The position numbers and the translations under genes are program-made. Positions 1 through 5,959 of a stretch of 6,801 nucleotides of DNA are shown here, in pieces. Origin of the DNA: Candidatus Hydrogenedentota bacterium (GTDB lineage Bacteria > Hydrogenedentota > Hydrogenedentia > Hydrogenedentales > SLHB01); contig PUOI01000258.1 in NCBI GenBank assembly GCA_003552765.1, forward strand, positions 1 through 6,801, given 5' to 3'. The notes under the pieces are model-generated. The model had not been told where the DNA came from, searched no databases, and saw nothing but the letters and a program-made list of their open reading frames with translations. The stretch's first letter is position 1, and each line of letters opens with the position of its first letter.

Positions 1-1017
1 CGTTTCCGGCGCGGGGTATACGAAGACGACACCGACGAGTGGACTTTCCGGATTCGCGGAGGGACGCACGTCATCGCGGATCATATCACCGTCACCTGGG
101 GCATCGACGGCAACGTAGGCGTTACCCGCATGGACAACGCCACGGTTCAGAACAGCGTGTTGGCGAAACCGCTCTGGGATTCCATTCATCCCAAGGGCGT
201 CCGGGGCTACGGCGCGTTGGTTCGCGGCAGGCACGGCGCCAAGTACAGCTTTCTGCGCAACCTATGGGCCAACCACCGCGCCCGCGTGCCCCGGCCCGGC
301 AACTACGTGAGCCACGAAGAAGACCCCGACGGGTTGCTGATGGACTTCCGCAACAACGTCATTTACCAAGGCGTCGGCGCCAACTACGACGAAGACACCA
401 TTACCCTGTACAACATTGTGAACAACTATATCCTCACGGATTGGCGCCTGATTGAACGCAGCCCCTATACCAAAGGCCATTTCTCGGGCAATTATCAACG
501 CGGAGCGGAGGTCGAGGACCAATGGGGTTTGCTGGACCCGGGCGCGGAAGTGGACCGCGAAGAACATGAACAGGCTGAGCCTTTCGAGACGGGCGGCGTC
601 ACCACCCTTTCGGCTGAAGAGGCTTGGCGTGAAGTGATGGACACGGCCGGCGCCTGGAAGAGGGACGCGCACGATGAAAACGTCATCAAGGAAACCCTCA
701 ACTATCATCGCCGGGAAATCGAGGGCGGTGAGCCGGAATACGAGCTGCCGGATTGGTGGACCGTTGGCGAGATCGATTCACAAGAAGAGGTGGGCGGCTT
801 GCCTGAACTCGAGTCCGTGACCATCCCAGAATGGATTGATTCCAACCGGAACGGCATTCCCGATTGGTGGGAGGAGGCGAACGATCTGGACTCGGACGAT
901 CCGGCCATCGCCAATGAGGACAGCAACGGCAATGGATACACCAACCTCGAGGATTACATCAACGACTTGGAGGCGATCCGGAAGACCCACGAAATGGCGG
1001 CCGCTGGACAGCCTTGA
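1..1017 (+). CDS. Pectate-lyase-like (PL1-type beta-helix) polysaccharide lyase, 5' end missing
   Basis: The open frame enters from the left edge without a start and ends at TGA 1015-1017, leaving 338 visible residues. The layout matches PL1-like right-handed beta-helix lyases: a DHITVTWG strand (window residues 27-34), then TVQNSVL and HPKGVRGYGAL, where family members usually read H-x-KG-x-HGYG. Next come RNLWANHRARVPRPGNY, the place of the catalytic-arginine R-x-P-R region, and FRNNVIYQG / NIVNNYI. After an acidic linker, residues 280-291 (DSNRNGIPDWWE) and 307-320 (DSNGNGYTNLEDYI) form two calcium-loop, EF-hand/TSP3-like motifs often seen at the C-terminus of secreted lyases in PVC and Bacteroidota bacteria. 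The likely role is extracellular or periplasmic beta-elimination of pectin-like or other uronate polymers. The exact substrate cannot be read. The signal peptide would lie upstream of the window. The gene converges on the tRNA, with 18 bp between them. Confidence 0.8.
   Translation, partial: RFRRGVYEDDTDEWTFRIRGGTHVIADHITVTWGIDGNVGVTRMDNATVQNSVLAKPLWDSIHPKGVRGYGALVRGRHGAKYSFLRNLWANHRARVPRPGNYVSHEEDPDGLLMDFRNNVIYQGVGANYDEDTITLYNIVNNYILTDWRLIERSPYTKGHFSGNYQRGAEVEDQWGLLDPGAEVDREEHEQAEPFETGGVTTLSAEEAWREVMDTAGAWKRDAHDENVIKETLNYHRREIEGGEPEYELPDWWTVGEIDSQEEVGGLPELESVTIPEWIDSNRNGIPDWWEEANDLDSDDPAIANEDSNGNGYTNLEDYINDLEAIRKTHEMAAAGQP
838..960 (+). other. Two acidic calcium-loop (EF-hand/TSP3-like) motifs in the lyase C-terminus
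   Basis: The two loops are DSNRNGIPDWWE (DNA 838-873) and DSNGNGYTNLEDYI (DNA 919-960). Both carry the D-x-N-x-N-G pattern of calcium-binding loops, and they are separated by a DLDSDDPAIANE linker. In related secreted lyases this arrangement closes the polypeptide and probably binds calcium for stability or attachment. It is not a full dockerin, because the paired F-strand/alpha-helix pattern of cellulosomal dockerins is not evident. Confidence 0.6.
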
Positions 1018-1035
1018 TCAGGGGAGCGGGAAGAA

Positions 1036-1126
<91 letters not shown>

Positions 1127-1141
1127 GCGTGAACTATGCAT

Positions 1142-1171
1142 AGGATACCAGACGAGACGGGCTCTTGCCAA
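1142..1171 (-). promoter_or_regulatory. Candidate sigma-70 promoter of the tRNA-Ser gene
   Basis: On the minus strand, TTGGCA (plus 1166-1171; 5 of 6 matches to TTGACA) is followed after 18 bp by TATCCT (plus 1142-1147; 4 of 6 matches to TATAAT). Initiation about 7 bp further would fall near plus position 1135, roughly nine bases before the mature tRNA 5' end. That is a typical short tRNA leader. The position makes the match more credible than the score alone. Confidence 0.5.
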
Positions 1172-1510
1172 AAAGATGCCGGTCTGCCGATGAATGGCGA
1201 ATAGTGCGGCGGTTCTGTCTTGATCACTCCAGTAGATCGCCAGCGCCGCCAGACCGCCATCTCCGTGGCGTTCCCAAGCAATCCGACAGGCCGCGCCGGG
1301 TTCCGTCCGCCCGGCCCACACCCCGCACCTCGGGCCCAAACACTTACCTAACTGTACATGCGCCACCATGGTTTGCTATCCTTAGCCTCTCGCCTGGAGG
1401 CTTGTCCTCCTACCGCACTAATTTTTTTCCTAAATCCAAACAGCCGCCGCGGGCGCACGATCGCCCGCCAAGACAAATCGCGGCCCCATGCCGTTTACCT
1501 GACCGGAAAG
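1172..1510. other. Intergenic region upstream of the polyamine operon
   Basis: No gene is supported here. The dehydrogenase frame stays open back to 1165, but the encoded stretch is Arg/Pro-rich and unlike the family, so it is treated as leader DNA. Weak signals are: TGTACA (1353-1358), 18 bp, TATCCT (1377-1382) as a possible plus-strand promoter; a 5-bp hairpin GGAGG-CTTGT-CCTCC (1396-1410) followed 11 bases later by a run of seven T (1422-1428); and a long-range GGCGGT/ACCGCC complementarity between 1208-1216 and 1251-1257. The hairpin and T run are too far apart for a standard intrinsic terminator. Confidence 0.4.
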
Positions 1511-1515
1511 GGAGG
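1511..1515 (+). promoter_or_regulatory. Shine-Dalgarno that sets the dehydrogenase start
   Basis: GGAGG (within AAGGGAGG) ends 9 bases before ATG 1525. It fixes the start at 1525 rather than at any in-frame codon in the 360 bases of open frame upstream, because the Rossmann-fold N-terminus begins immediately after this ATG. Confidence 0.85.
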
Positions 1516-1524
1516 TTCCGCACC

Positions 1525-2700
1525 ATGAGCAAGGTTCTGATCATCGGCGCCGGCGGCGTCGGGGGAGTTGTCACCCATAAGTGCGCCCAGGCGCCGGATG
1601 TGTTCAGCGAAATCACGCTGGCCAGCCGGACACTTGAAAAGTGTGAGCGAATCCGGGATCAGATTGATCGCCCCATTGAAGTCGCCCAACTCGACGCGGA
1701 CAACAGGGACGAGGTGATCGCGCTCGTGAACCGCGTGAAGCCAGACTTGATCATCAACGTGGCCCTGCCATACCAGAATCTTTCCATCATGGACGCCTGC
1801 ATGGAGACCGGCGTGGACTATCTCGATACAGCCAACTATGAGCCCCCCGAGGCGGTCACGTTCTCCTATACCTGGCAATGGCCGTACGAGCGTCCGTTCC
1901 GAGAGAAAGGCATCATGGGACTTCTGGGATGCGGTTTTGATCCGGGCGTGACCAACATCTTCTGCGCCTATGGGTTGAAACATTACTTCGACGAAATCCA
2001 CACCATCGATATATTGGATTGCAACGCCGGAGACCATGGCCGGTTCTTCGCGACCAACTTCAATCCCGAAATCAACATCCGGGAAGTAACGCTGCGAGCT
2101 AAGTGGTATGAAGACGGGGTTTGGCAGGAAGGCCCTCCAATGACCACGCGGTGGGACTTTGACTTCCCCGAAGTGGGCTCCCATCCAACCTATCTCATGT
2201 ATCACGAAGAGATGGAGTGCCTTGCACGCAACATTCCCGGCGTCAAGACCATCCGGTTCTGGATGCATTTCTCGGACACCTATATCAATACGATGAATGT
2301 CCTCCAAAAGGTGGGAATGACCCGCATCGATCCGGTCTATTACGAAGGAAATCCAGTTATTCCCGTCCGCTTCCTCAAGGAGGTCCTCCCCGAACCCGCC
2401 AGTTTGGCGGAAGGATACGAAGGAAAGACGTGCATTGGGTGCCTCTTGGAAGGAATCAAGGATGGGCGGACCCGCCGGATCTTCATCTACAACATCTGTT
2501 CCCACCGGAAGGCGTATGAGGACGCGAACTCCCAGGCGGTGTCATACACTACGGGCGTACCCGCCATGATTGGCGCCAAGCTTATGACGCAAAAGGTATG
2601 GCGGCGCGAAGGCGTGGTTCATCCCGAGGAGCTTGACCCCGATCCATTCATGGAAGGTCTCAACACCTACGGCCTGCCTTGGCATGTAGAGGAGCGATAG
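1525..2700 (+). CDS. Carboxynorspermidine/carboxyspermidine dehydrogenase (saccharopine-dehydrogenase family)
   Basis: The protein is 391 aa, about the usual length for CANSDH. It begins with a Rossmann strand and the dinucleotide loop GAGGVGG (residues 8-14). SRT at 34-36, at the end of beta-2, is a position where Arg commonly favours NADPH. Family landmarks follow: NVALPYQN (78-85), GVDYLDTANYE (96-106) and GCGFDPGVTN (135-144). The enzyme reductively condenses L-aspartate 4-semialdehyde with putrescine or 1,3-diaminopropane to carboxyspermidine or carboxynorspermidine in the cytoplasm. Sequence alone could be confused with saccharopine dehydrogenase of lysine metabolism. The decarboxylase starting 3 bp after its stop codon decides for polyamine synthesis. 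The start at 1525 is supported by GGAGG nine bases upstream. Which diamine is preferred cannot be told from the sequence. Confidence 0.9.
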   Translation: MSKVLIIGAGGVGGVVTHKCAQAPDVFSEITLASRTLEKCERIRDQIDRPIEVAQLDADNRDEVIALVNRVKPDLIINVALPYQNLSIMDACMETGVDYLDTANYEPPEAVTFSYTWQWPYERPFREKGIMGLLGCGFDPGVTNIFCAYGLKHYFDEIHTIDILDCNAGDHGRFFATNFNPEINIREVTLRAKWYEDGVWQEGPPMTTRWDFDFPEVGSHPTYLMYHEEMECLARNIPGVKTIRFWMHFSDTYINTMNVLQKVGMTRIDPVYYEGNPVIPVRFLKEVLPEPASLAEGYEGKTCIGCLLEGIKDGRTRRIFIYNICSHRKAYEDANSQAVSYTTGVPAMIGAKLMTQKVWRREGVVHPEELDPDPFMEGLNTYGLPWHVEER

Positions 2701-2703
2701 ACA

Positions 2704-3903
2704 ATGCACACGAAAAAGAAGGCGGCGAAGAAGCTTGCCGCGAACGACGCATTCGAAGTGGCGCGCTCAATAGACGTTAGCAGCGCGCCTTCACCATGTT
2801 ACATCTGCGACATGGAGGCGCTGGAACGCAACTTGGCCATCCTGGACAGGGTTCGCGAGCGCACGGACTGCCGCATTCTCTTGGCGCTCAAGGGATTCGC
2901 CATGCATAGCCTCTTCCCCACATTGCGCGAAACGCTTCACGGCGTCTCGGCGAGTTCCGTGAACGAGGCCCGGCTGGGAGCCGAGGAATTCGGCGGCGAG
3001 GTGCATGTATACGCGCCCGCTTACAAGGACGAGGAGTTACCGGAGCTGCTGACGATCGCTGACCACATCACGTTCAACTCCTTCAGCCAGTGGAAACGGT
3101 TCCAACCGCTAGCCGAAAAGGCGGGCGATTCCGTGTCGTTCGGCTTGCGCATCAATCCCGAACACAGCGAAGTCTCCACCAAGCTGTACGATCCCTGCGC
3201 GCCCGGAAGCCGGCTGGGCGTTCCAAGAGGGAAAATCGAGCCAGCTTCGCTCAACGGGCTTGATGGCCTGCATTTCCACAACCTCTGCGGACTCAACGCG
3301 GACGCCCTGGAACGAACGCTCGAGGCGGTCGAGAAGGGCTTTGGTCTGTGGATCGAGGACATGCAGTGGGTCAACTTCGGCGGCGGCCACCACATTTCCC
3401 GGGCGGACTACGATGTGGACCTGTTGTGCGACCTTATCCACGATTTCCAGGAGGGCTACAACGTTCAGGTCTATATTGAACCCGGAGAAGCCATCGCGCT
3501 CAATGCCGGAATCCTCGTGGCCACGGTGCTGGACATCATCGAGAACGAGGGTTCCCAAGCCATCCTGGACACCTCCGCCACGGCCCACATGCCCGATGTG
3601 CTTGAGATGCCCTACCGCCCCGAGATCGTGGGCGCGGGACAGCCCGGCGAACATCCCCACACCTACCGCCTCGGGGGGCTCACATGCTTGGCGGGTGATA
3701 TCATCGGGGACTACAGCTTTCCAGAGCCGCTTGAGATCGGACAGAAGCTCCTCTTCACCGACATGGCGCACTACACCATGGTGAAAAACACCACCTTCAA
3801 CGGCATCCAATTGCCCAGCATCGCCATCCACGATCGGCGCGATGGGGGATTGCGGGTCGTCCGCGAATTCACCTACGAAGATTACAAAGACCGGCTCTCG
3901 TAA
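2704..3903 (+). CDS. nspC: Carboxynorspermidine/carboxyspermidine decarboxylase
   Basis: This 399-aa protein is a PLP-dependent, alanine-racemase-like (fold III) decarboxylase. The PLP lysine is K63 in LALKGFA. H190/H192 in GLHFHNLCG, the phosphate-binding GGGHH (226-230) and EPGEA (259-263) follow, and C328 lies in GGLTCLAGD, where the catalytic cysteine of the partner subunit sits in the homodimeric family. It removes the carboxyl group of carboxy(nor)spermidine to give spermidine or norspermidine, the last step of the SAM-independent pathway. The ATG lies 3 bp after the dehydrogenase stop, with AGAGGAG (2688-2694) nine bases upstream inside the preceding gene, so the two are one translationally linked operon. 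The first 27 residues (MHTKKKAAKK...) are a basic extension before the family-typical SPCYICD start. There is no better internal start, since the next Met is already inside the barrel. Confidence 0.93.
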   Translation: MHTKKKAAKKLAANDAFEVARSIDVSSAPSPCYICDMEALERNLAILDRVRERTDCRILLALKGFAMHSLFPTLRETLHGVSASSVNEARLGAEEFGGEVHVYAPAYKDEELPELLTIADHITFNSFSQWKRFQPLAEKAGDSVSFGLRINPEHSEVSTKLYDPCAPGSRLGVPRGKIEPASLNGLDGLHFHNLCGLNADALERTLEAVEKGFGLWIEDMQWVNFGGGHHISRADYDVDLLCDLIHDFQEGYNVQVYIEPGEAIALNAGILVATVLDIIENEGSQAILDTSATAHMPDVLEMPYRPEIVGAGQPGEHPHTYRLGGLTCLAGDIIGDYSFPEPLEIGQKLLFTDMAHYTMVKNTTFNGIQLPSIAIHDRRDGGLRVVREFTYEDYKDRLS

Positions 3904-4161
3904 AGCCTTCACTACGCACCCCAATCACCGGACACGGATTCGCAAGAACCGGGATGGCCGTTCCTCGGGCGGTCATCCCGCCAAGACGCTGATGTTACGT
4001 ACCCCCCCTTCCAGGCTAGCAAGAGGACCCCTCCATTGGAAAGCGGACAACCCCGAGGAAGCCGGAGGAGGTATACCGCCTTGCGGTGTTAGTTCCTTCA
4101 CACTAGGCCGCCACGCCCAATGAACTCGGTACAGAGCTTACGCAGGTCAGTCAGCCGTCAC
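3904..4161. other. Intergenic region between the two operons
   Basis: No supported gene lies here. A short open frame overlapping the nspC end (3842-4123) has low-complexity, non-protein-like composition and no ribosome site, so it is left out. The region contains one strong hairpin (listed separately) and a smaller one, ATACCGC-CTT-GCGGTGT, at 4073-4089. There is no terminator-like T run, and no transposase, integrase remnant or tRNA fragment was seen. Confidence 0.5.
3950..3980 (+). terminator. Strong hairpin after nspC, possible factor-dependent terminator or mRNA 3'-end stabiliser
   Basis: CGGGATGGCCG (3950-3960) pairs with CGGTCATCCCG (3970-3980): 11 bp with a single G-U, around a 9-base loop. 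It sits 46 bases after the nspC stop, the right place for a transcript end. It is not followed by a T run, so it is not a classical intrinsic terminator. It could end the polyamine transcript with other factors or protect its 3' end. Confidence 0.4.
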
Positions 4162-4190
4162 TTGTTCGGCGCCCTAGGGTGTGATAAAGT
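4162..4190 (+). promoter_or_regulatory. Candidate extended -10 promoter of the nucleotidyltransferase operon
   Basis: TTGTTC (4162-4167) and TAAAGT (4185-4190; 4 of 6 matches to TATAAT) are separated by exactly 17 bp. A TGA immediately before the -10 (4182-4184) gives the TGn extended -10 form. Initiation would be near 4197, leaving a leader of about 57 bases. The -35 matches only at TTG, so the call leans on the -10 and the spacing. Confidence 0.35.
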
Positions 4191-4240
4191 TGAGAGTAGA
4201 CTGCAAGCCGTTTCCGATTCAGTGTACAGGTGTGATACAG
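4178..4240 (+). repeat. Direct repeat GGTGTGATA in the operon leader
   Basis: Exact 9-base copies GGTGTGATA lie at 4178-4186 and 4229-4237. The match extends to 12 bases with one difference (GGTGTGATAAAG / GGTGTGATACAG). The start-to-start distance is 51 bp, close to five helical turns. The first copy overlaps the candidate extended -10, and the second runs into the Shine-Dalgarno. This placement would suit an operator pair or an RNA-level control site, but chance is possible. Confidence 0.35.
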
Positions 4241-4244
4241 GAGG
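4239..4244 (+). promoter_or_regulatory. Shine-Dalgarno AGGAGG of the nucleotidyltransferase gene
   Basis: This is a consensus AGGAGG with 9 bases to ATG 4254. It fixes the start of the nucleotidyltransferase and argues that the gene is actively translated. Confidence 0.85.
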
Positions 4245-4253
4245 CTTCTTCCC

Positions 4254-5045
4254 ATGGGTTCCGTGCCGGAAAGAACGGGAGCTGCTGCAGTGCTGAATCC
4301 TTTGCTCGAACAAAGCGAATTGATGCGGGTGAAGGATAGCTTTTGGCACAAGCTGCGGACTTCAGGGCTCGACCGCCACTTAATGTCCCTAGTGGAGGTT
4401 TTGGAGCCAAGCGCACAGATTTTTGTCGTGGGAGGTTTTTTCAGGGACTGCGTCCGCGAGTGCCAAGAAGATAAGCGAATCGTTCCCAAGGACTTAGATG
4501 TTGTTGTCGATACCGAACGGCTTTCGCATGCTCTCTACAAGATTGGCGCTAGAGTTACAACAACCCCGCTCGGGGGGTATCGTTGGCAACCCAACGGCGT
4601 CGGCGCCTGGATGGACATCTGGCAATTGAAGGACACGATGTGGCTCAGAAACGAGACCGGCGTGCTTTCAATTCGGGAATATCTGGCCGGCGTGGATCTC
4701 AATATTGACCGAATAGCATTCGACTTCCAGGGCAATGTAGTGTACGACGATGGATGTCTTGCGGGTCTCGCTTCGCGTACGATTGACTTGGATGCCGCCA
4801 TACGAATCGAGCACTTGCTTCCCTATGAACTGGTGCGAGCTGTTGTAGCCCACATAAAGACCTCCTACGCCTTCACCTCAAGAGTTACGCAGCTCATTAG
4901 GAGGTGCGACGCCATGACCTTGACCAAGGCTGGTGAGGAACGCTTGCCTTATGATGGTTATGGGGACGCAGTGTTAACTGCCACCCGATCCGTGATGCAA
5001 TCCATACGGGTTCATGGGGATCCACAGCTAAGCCAAGAGGTATAA
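4254..5045 (+). CDS. Small nucleotidyltransferase of the poly(A) polymerase / CCA-adding head-domain type
   Basis: This 263-aa protein shows the class II nucleotidyltransferase head. IFVVGGFFRD (56-65) is the GG-x-x-RD motif A loop, and PKDLDVVVD (78-86) contains the metal-binding pair D80 and D82. D121 in WMDIWQL is the likely third strand carboxylate. DLNIDRIAFD (148-157) sits at motif B (normally RRDxxxNALA), and GCLAGLASRTIDL (167-179) matches motif C. LLPYELVRA (188-196) aligns with motif D (normally EDxxRLLRA). The protein stops soon after the neck helix, whereas CCA-adding enzymes and PcnB are roughly 400 aa or more, so the body and tail that hold RNA are missing. Key recognition residues differ: motif D EDxxR has become LLxxE, and the motif B arginines are absent. 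It is therefore unlikely to be the housekeeping CCA enzyme. It may transfer a nucleotide to another RNA, protein or small molecule. The next gene begins 4 bp downstream. Identification of the fold is confident; the function is unknown. Confidence 0.75.
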   Translation: MGSVPERTGAAAVLNPLLEQSELMRVKDSFWHKLRTSGLDRHLMSLVEVLEPSAQIFVVGGFFRDCVRECQEDKRIVPKDLDVVVDTERLSHALYKIGARVTTTPLGGYRWQPNGVGAWMDIWQLKDTMWLRNETGVLSIREYLAGVDLNIDRIAFDFQGNVVYDDGCLAGLASRTIDLDAAIRIEHLLPYELVRAVVAHIKTSYAFTSRVTQLIRRCDAMTLTKAGEERLPYDGYGDAVLTATRSVMQSIRVHGDPQLSQEV

Positions 5046-5049
5046 GAAG

Positions 5050-5682
5050 GTGGATTCCTTAAATCGCCAGGAGGCCATTTCCCTAGCAAATTCCGATTTC
5101 GTTGGCCTGCATCAACAACACGCCGCGGCTTGGGCTTCATTTAATCAGACTCTTCGAATCCTGGTAGTAATTGCTACGCTACCGTGGATAGTGGCTGGGA
5201 CATTGGGACCCGAATACACCAGCCAGCTTACCATGCGGACGTTCTTAACAGAACTGCCGGGTGTTGTCGTGTTCACTCTTGTCTTCACTGCCATTCTTGG
5301 CATTGTGGGACATATCGTCCTCGTCCACAACCGCTCCAATATCATATTGTTCGCGCGAGCCCTTAACGGTTTACGGGCCATGTATGCCACGGAGCTTCCC
5401 GCGATTCAGAAGTTGATGCCAACGGACCCCACAATCCCAGTCATGCCAGAACGGGGTGGAATCATGCGGTTGCTATTCTGTGCGCTTGGTGGATTGAACG
5501 CGTTCTACCTTGGCATGGCGCCGCTTATTCTATTTGCGCAACAAGGGTTGGGCGGCTGGGCCGTTGCGGCCGGAATCGCCGTTGCCTTAATCGCTCTCGG
5601 TGTCCATGGCCTTTGGTACAAACGGGTTGCCAGACGAACCAGCCTAATAGCTGGTTGGGATCCTTCTCAAGACGTGTCTTAA
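5050..5682 (+). CDS. Four-helix integral membrane protein, partner of the nucleotidyltransferase
   Basis: I do not recognise the family. The 210-aa protein has four hydrophobic segments at about residues 35-53, 70-92, 138-162 and 167-189, giving N- and C-termini on the same, probably cytoplasmic, side. The flanking RR and KR residues (K191, R192, R195, R196) support the C-terminus inside. The stretch between TM2 and TM3 holds an amphipathic helix, R95-SNIILFARALNGLR-109, whose spaced R, N, R, N and R residues look like a conserved core, followed by a Pro-rich linker. The start is GTG 5050: no ATG is available before TM1, and AAGAGG (5035-5040) lies nine bases upstream inside the preceding gene. 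The 4-bp gap to the nucleotidyltransferase implies co-transcription and coupled translation. A pore-forming effector, membrane anchor or sensor role is possible. No signal peptide, catalytic motif or transporter signature is visible. Confidence 0.8.
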   Translation: MDSLNRQEAISLANSDFVGLHQQHAAAWASFNQTLRILVVIATLPWIVAGTLGPEYTSQLTMRTFLTELPGVVVFTLVFTAILGIVGHIVLVHNRSNIILFARALNGLRAMYATELPAIQKLMPTDPTIPVMPERGGIMRLLFCALGGLNAFYLGMAPLILFAQQGLGGWAVAAGIAVALIALGVHGLWYKRVARRTSLIAGWDPSQDVS

Positions 5683-5877
5683 GGCACGCTCGAACGCCAC
5701 CCTTCCCCACTTTGGGAATATTCGTTCCAGCCTCTCCTGCAACACGATAGCCCAGAAAAGGTTCCTCTGTACTTTTGGATCGGGATACCGGAGTCCATTT
5801 TGGCGCCCACACCCCTCTCCACTCCCCAACTGTGACACACACCAACGCTAACAGTGCTCCATCTGCCGTCCGCAAGC
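5683..5877. other. Intergenic region, no supported gene
   Basis: I see no credible coding region on either strand. The minus-strand open frames here lack ribosome sites and family-like sequence. A 4-bp stem CCCA-CTT-TGGG near 5707-5715 and the palindrome GAATATTC (5716-5723) follow the membrane-protein stop, but there is no terminator-like T run. Confidence 0.4.
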
Positions 5878-5906
5878 TTGACATCCCCGCCGCGCTGTTT
5901 TAGTGT
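5878..5906 (+). promoter_or_regulatory. Candidate sigma-70 promoter of the PmoA/DUF6807 gene
   Basis: A perfect TTGACA (5878-5883), a 17-bp spacer and TAGTGT (5901-5906) form a well-spaced promoter. The -10 keeps the three most important positions (T1, A2, T6). Initiation near 5913 would give a leader of about 47 bases before ATG 5960. It also implies that this gene is transcribed separately from the nucleotidyltransferase operon. Confidence 0.5.
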
Positions 5907-5959
5907 TTCCTTATCAGACAAAGAAACGAGGGTTCACAACCGAAGCGAAGGAGGATGTC

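Noticed and set aside
1362..1371. GCCACCATGG, a perfect eukaryotic Kozak sequence
   Set aside because: Gene organisation, Shine-Dalgarno sites and the tRNA are bacterial, and the ATG does not open a credible protein. A chance match in GC-rich DNA.
1165..1524. In-frame 120-residue N-terminal extension of the dehydrogenase
   Set aside because: It is Arg/Pro/Ser-rich, unlike any family member, and has no ribosome site. The Rossmann fold begins directly at ATG 1525, which has a good Shine-Dalgarno.
1495..2505. 336-codon minus-strand open frame opposite the dehydrogenase
   Set aside because: Long antisense frames arise from codon bias in GC-rich genes. The plus-strand product matches a known family and the antisense translation does not.
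3109..3924. 271-codon minus-strand open frame opposite nspC
   Set aside because: Shadow of nspC: no ribosome site or recognisable protein features, and all catalytic motifs are on the plus strand.
3842..4123. 93-residue plus-strand open frame overlapping the nspC end
   Set aside because: Low-complexity Arg/Pro/Thr-rich translation, no Shine-Dalgarno, and it crosses the strong hairpin at 3950-3980.
4254..5045. CD-NTase (CBASS cyclase) identity for the nucleotidyltransferase
   Set aside because: The motif set is GG-x-x-RD followed by DLD and CCA-type motif C, not the GS...DxD arrangement of CD-NTases. Only the enzyme-plus-membrane-protein layout is reminiscent of CBASS.
5525..5921. Overlapping minus-strand open frames after the membrane protein
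   Set aside because: No ribosome sites or family-like sequence, and several overlap one another and the membrane gene in different frames. They look random.
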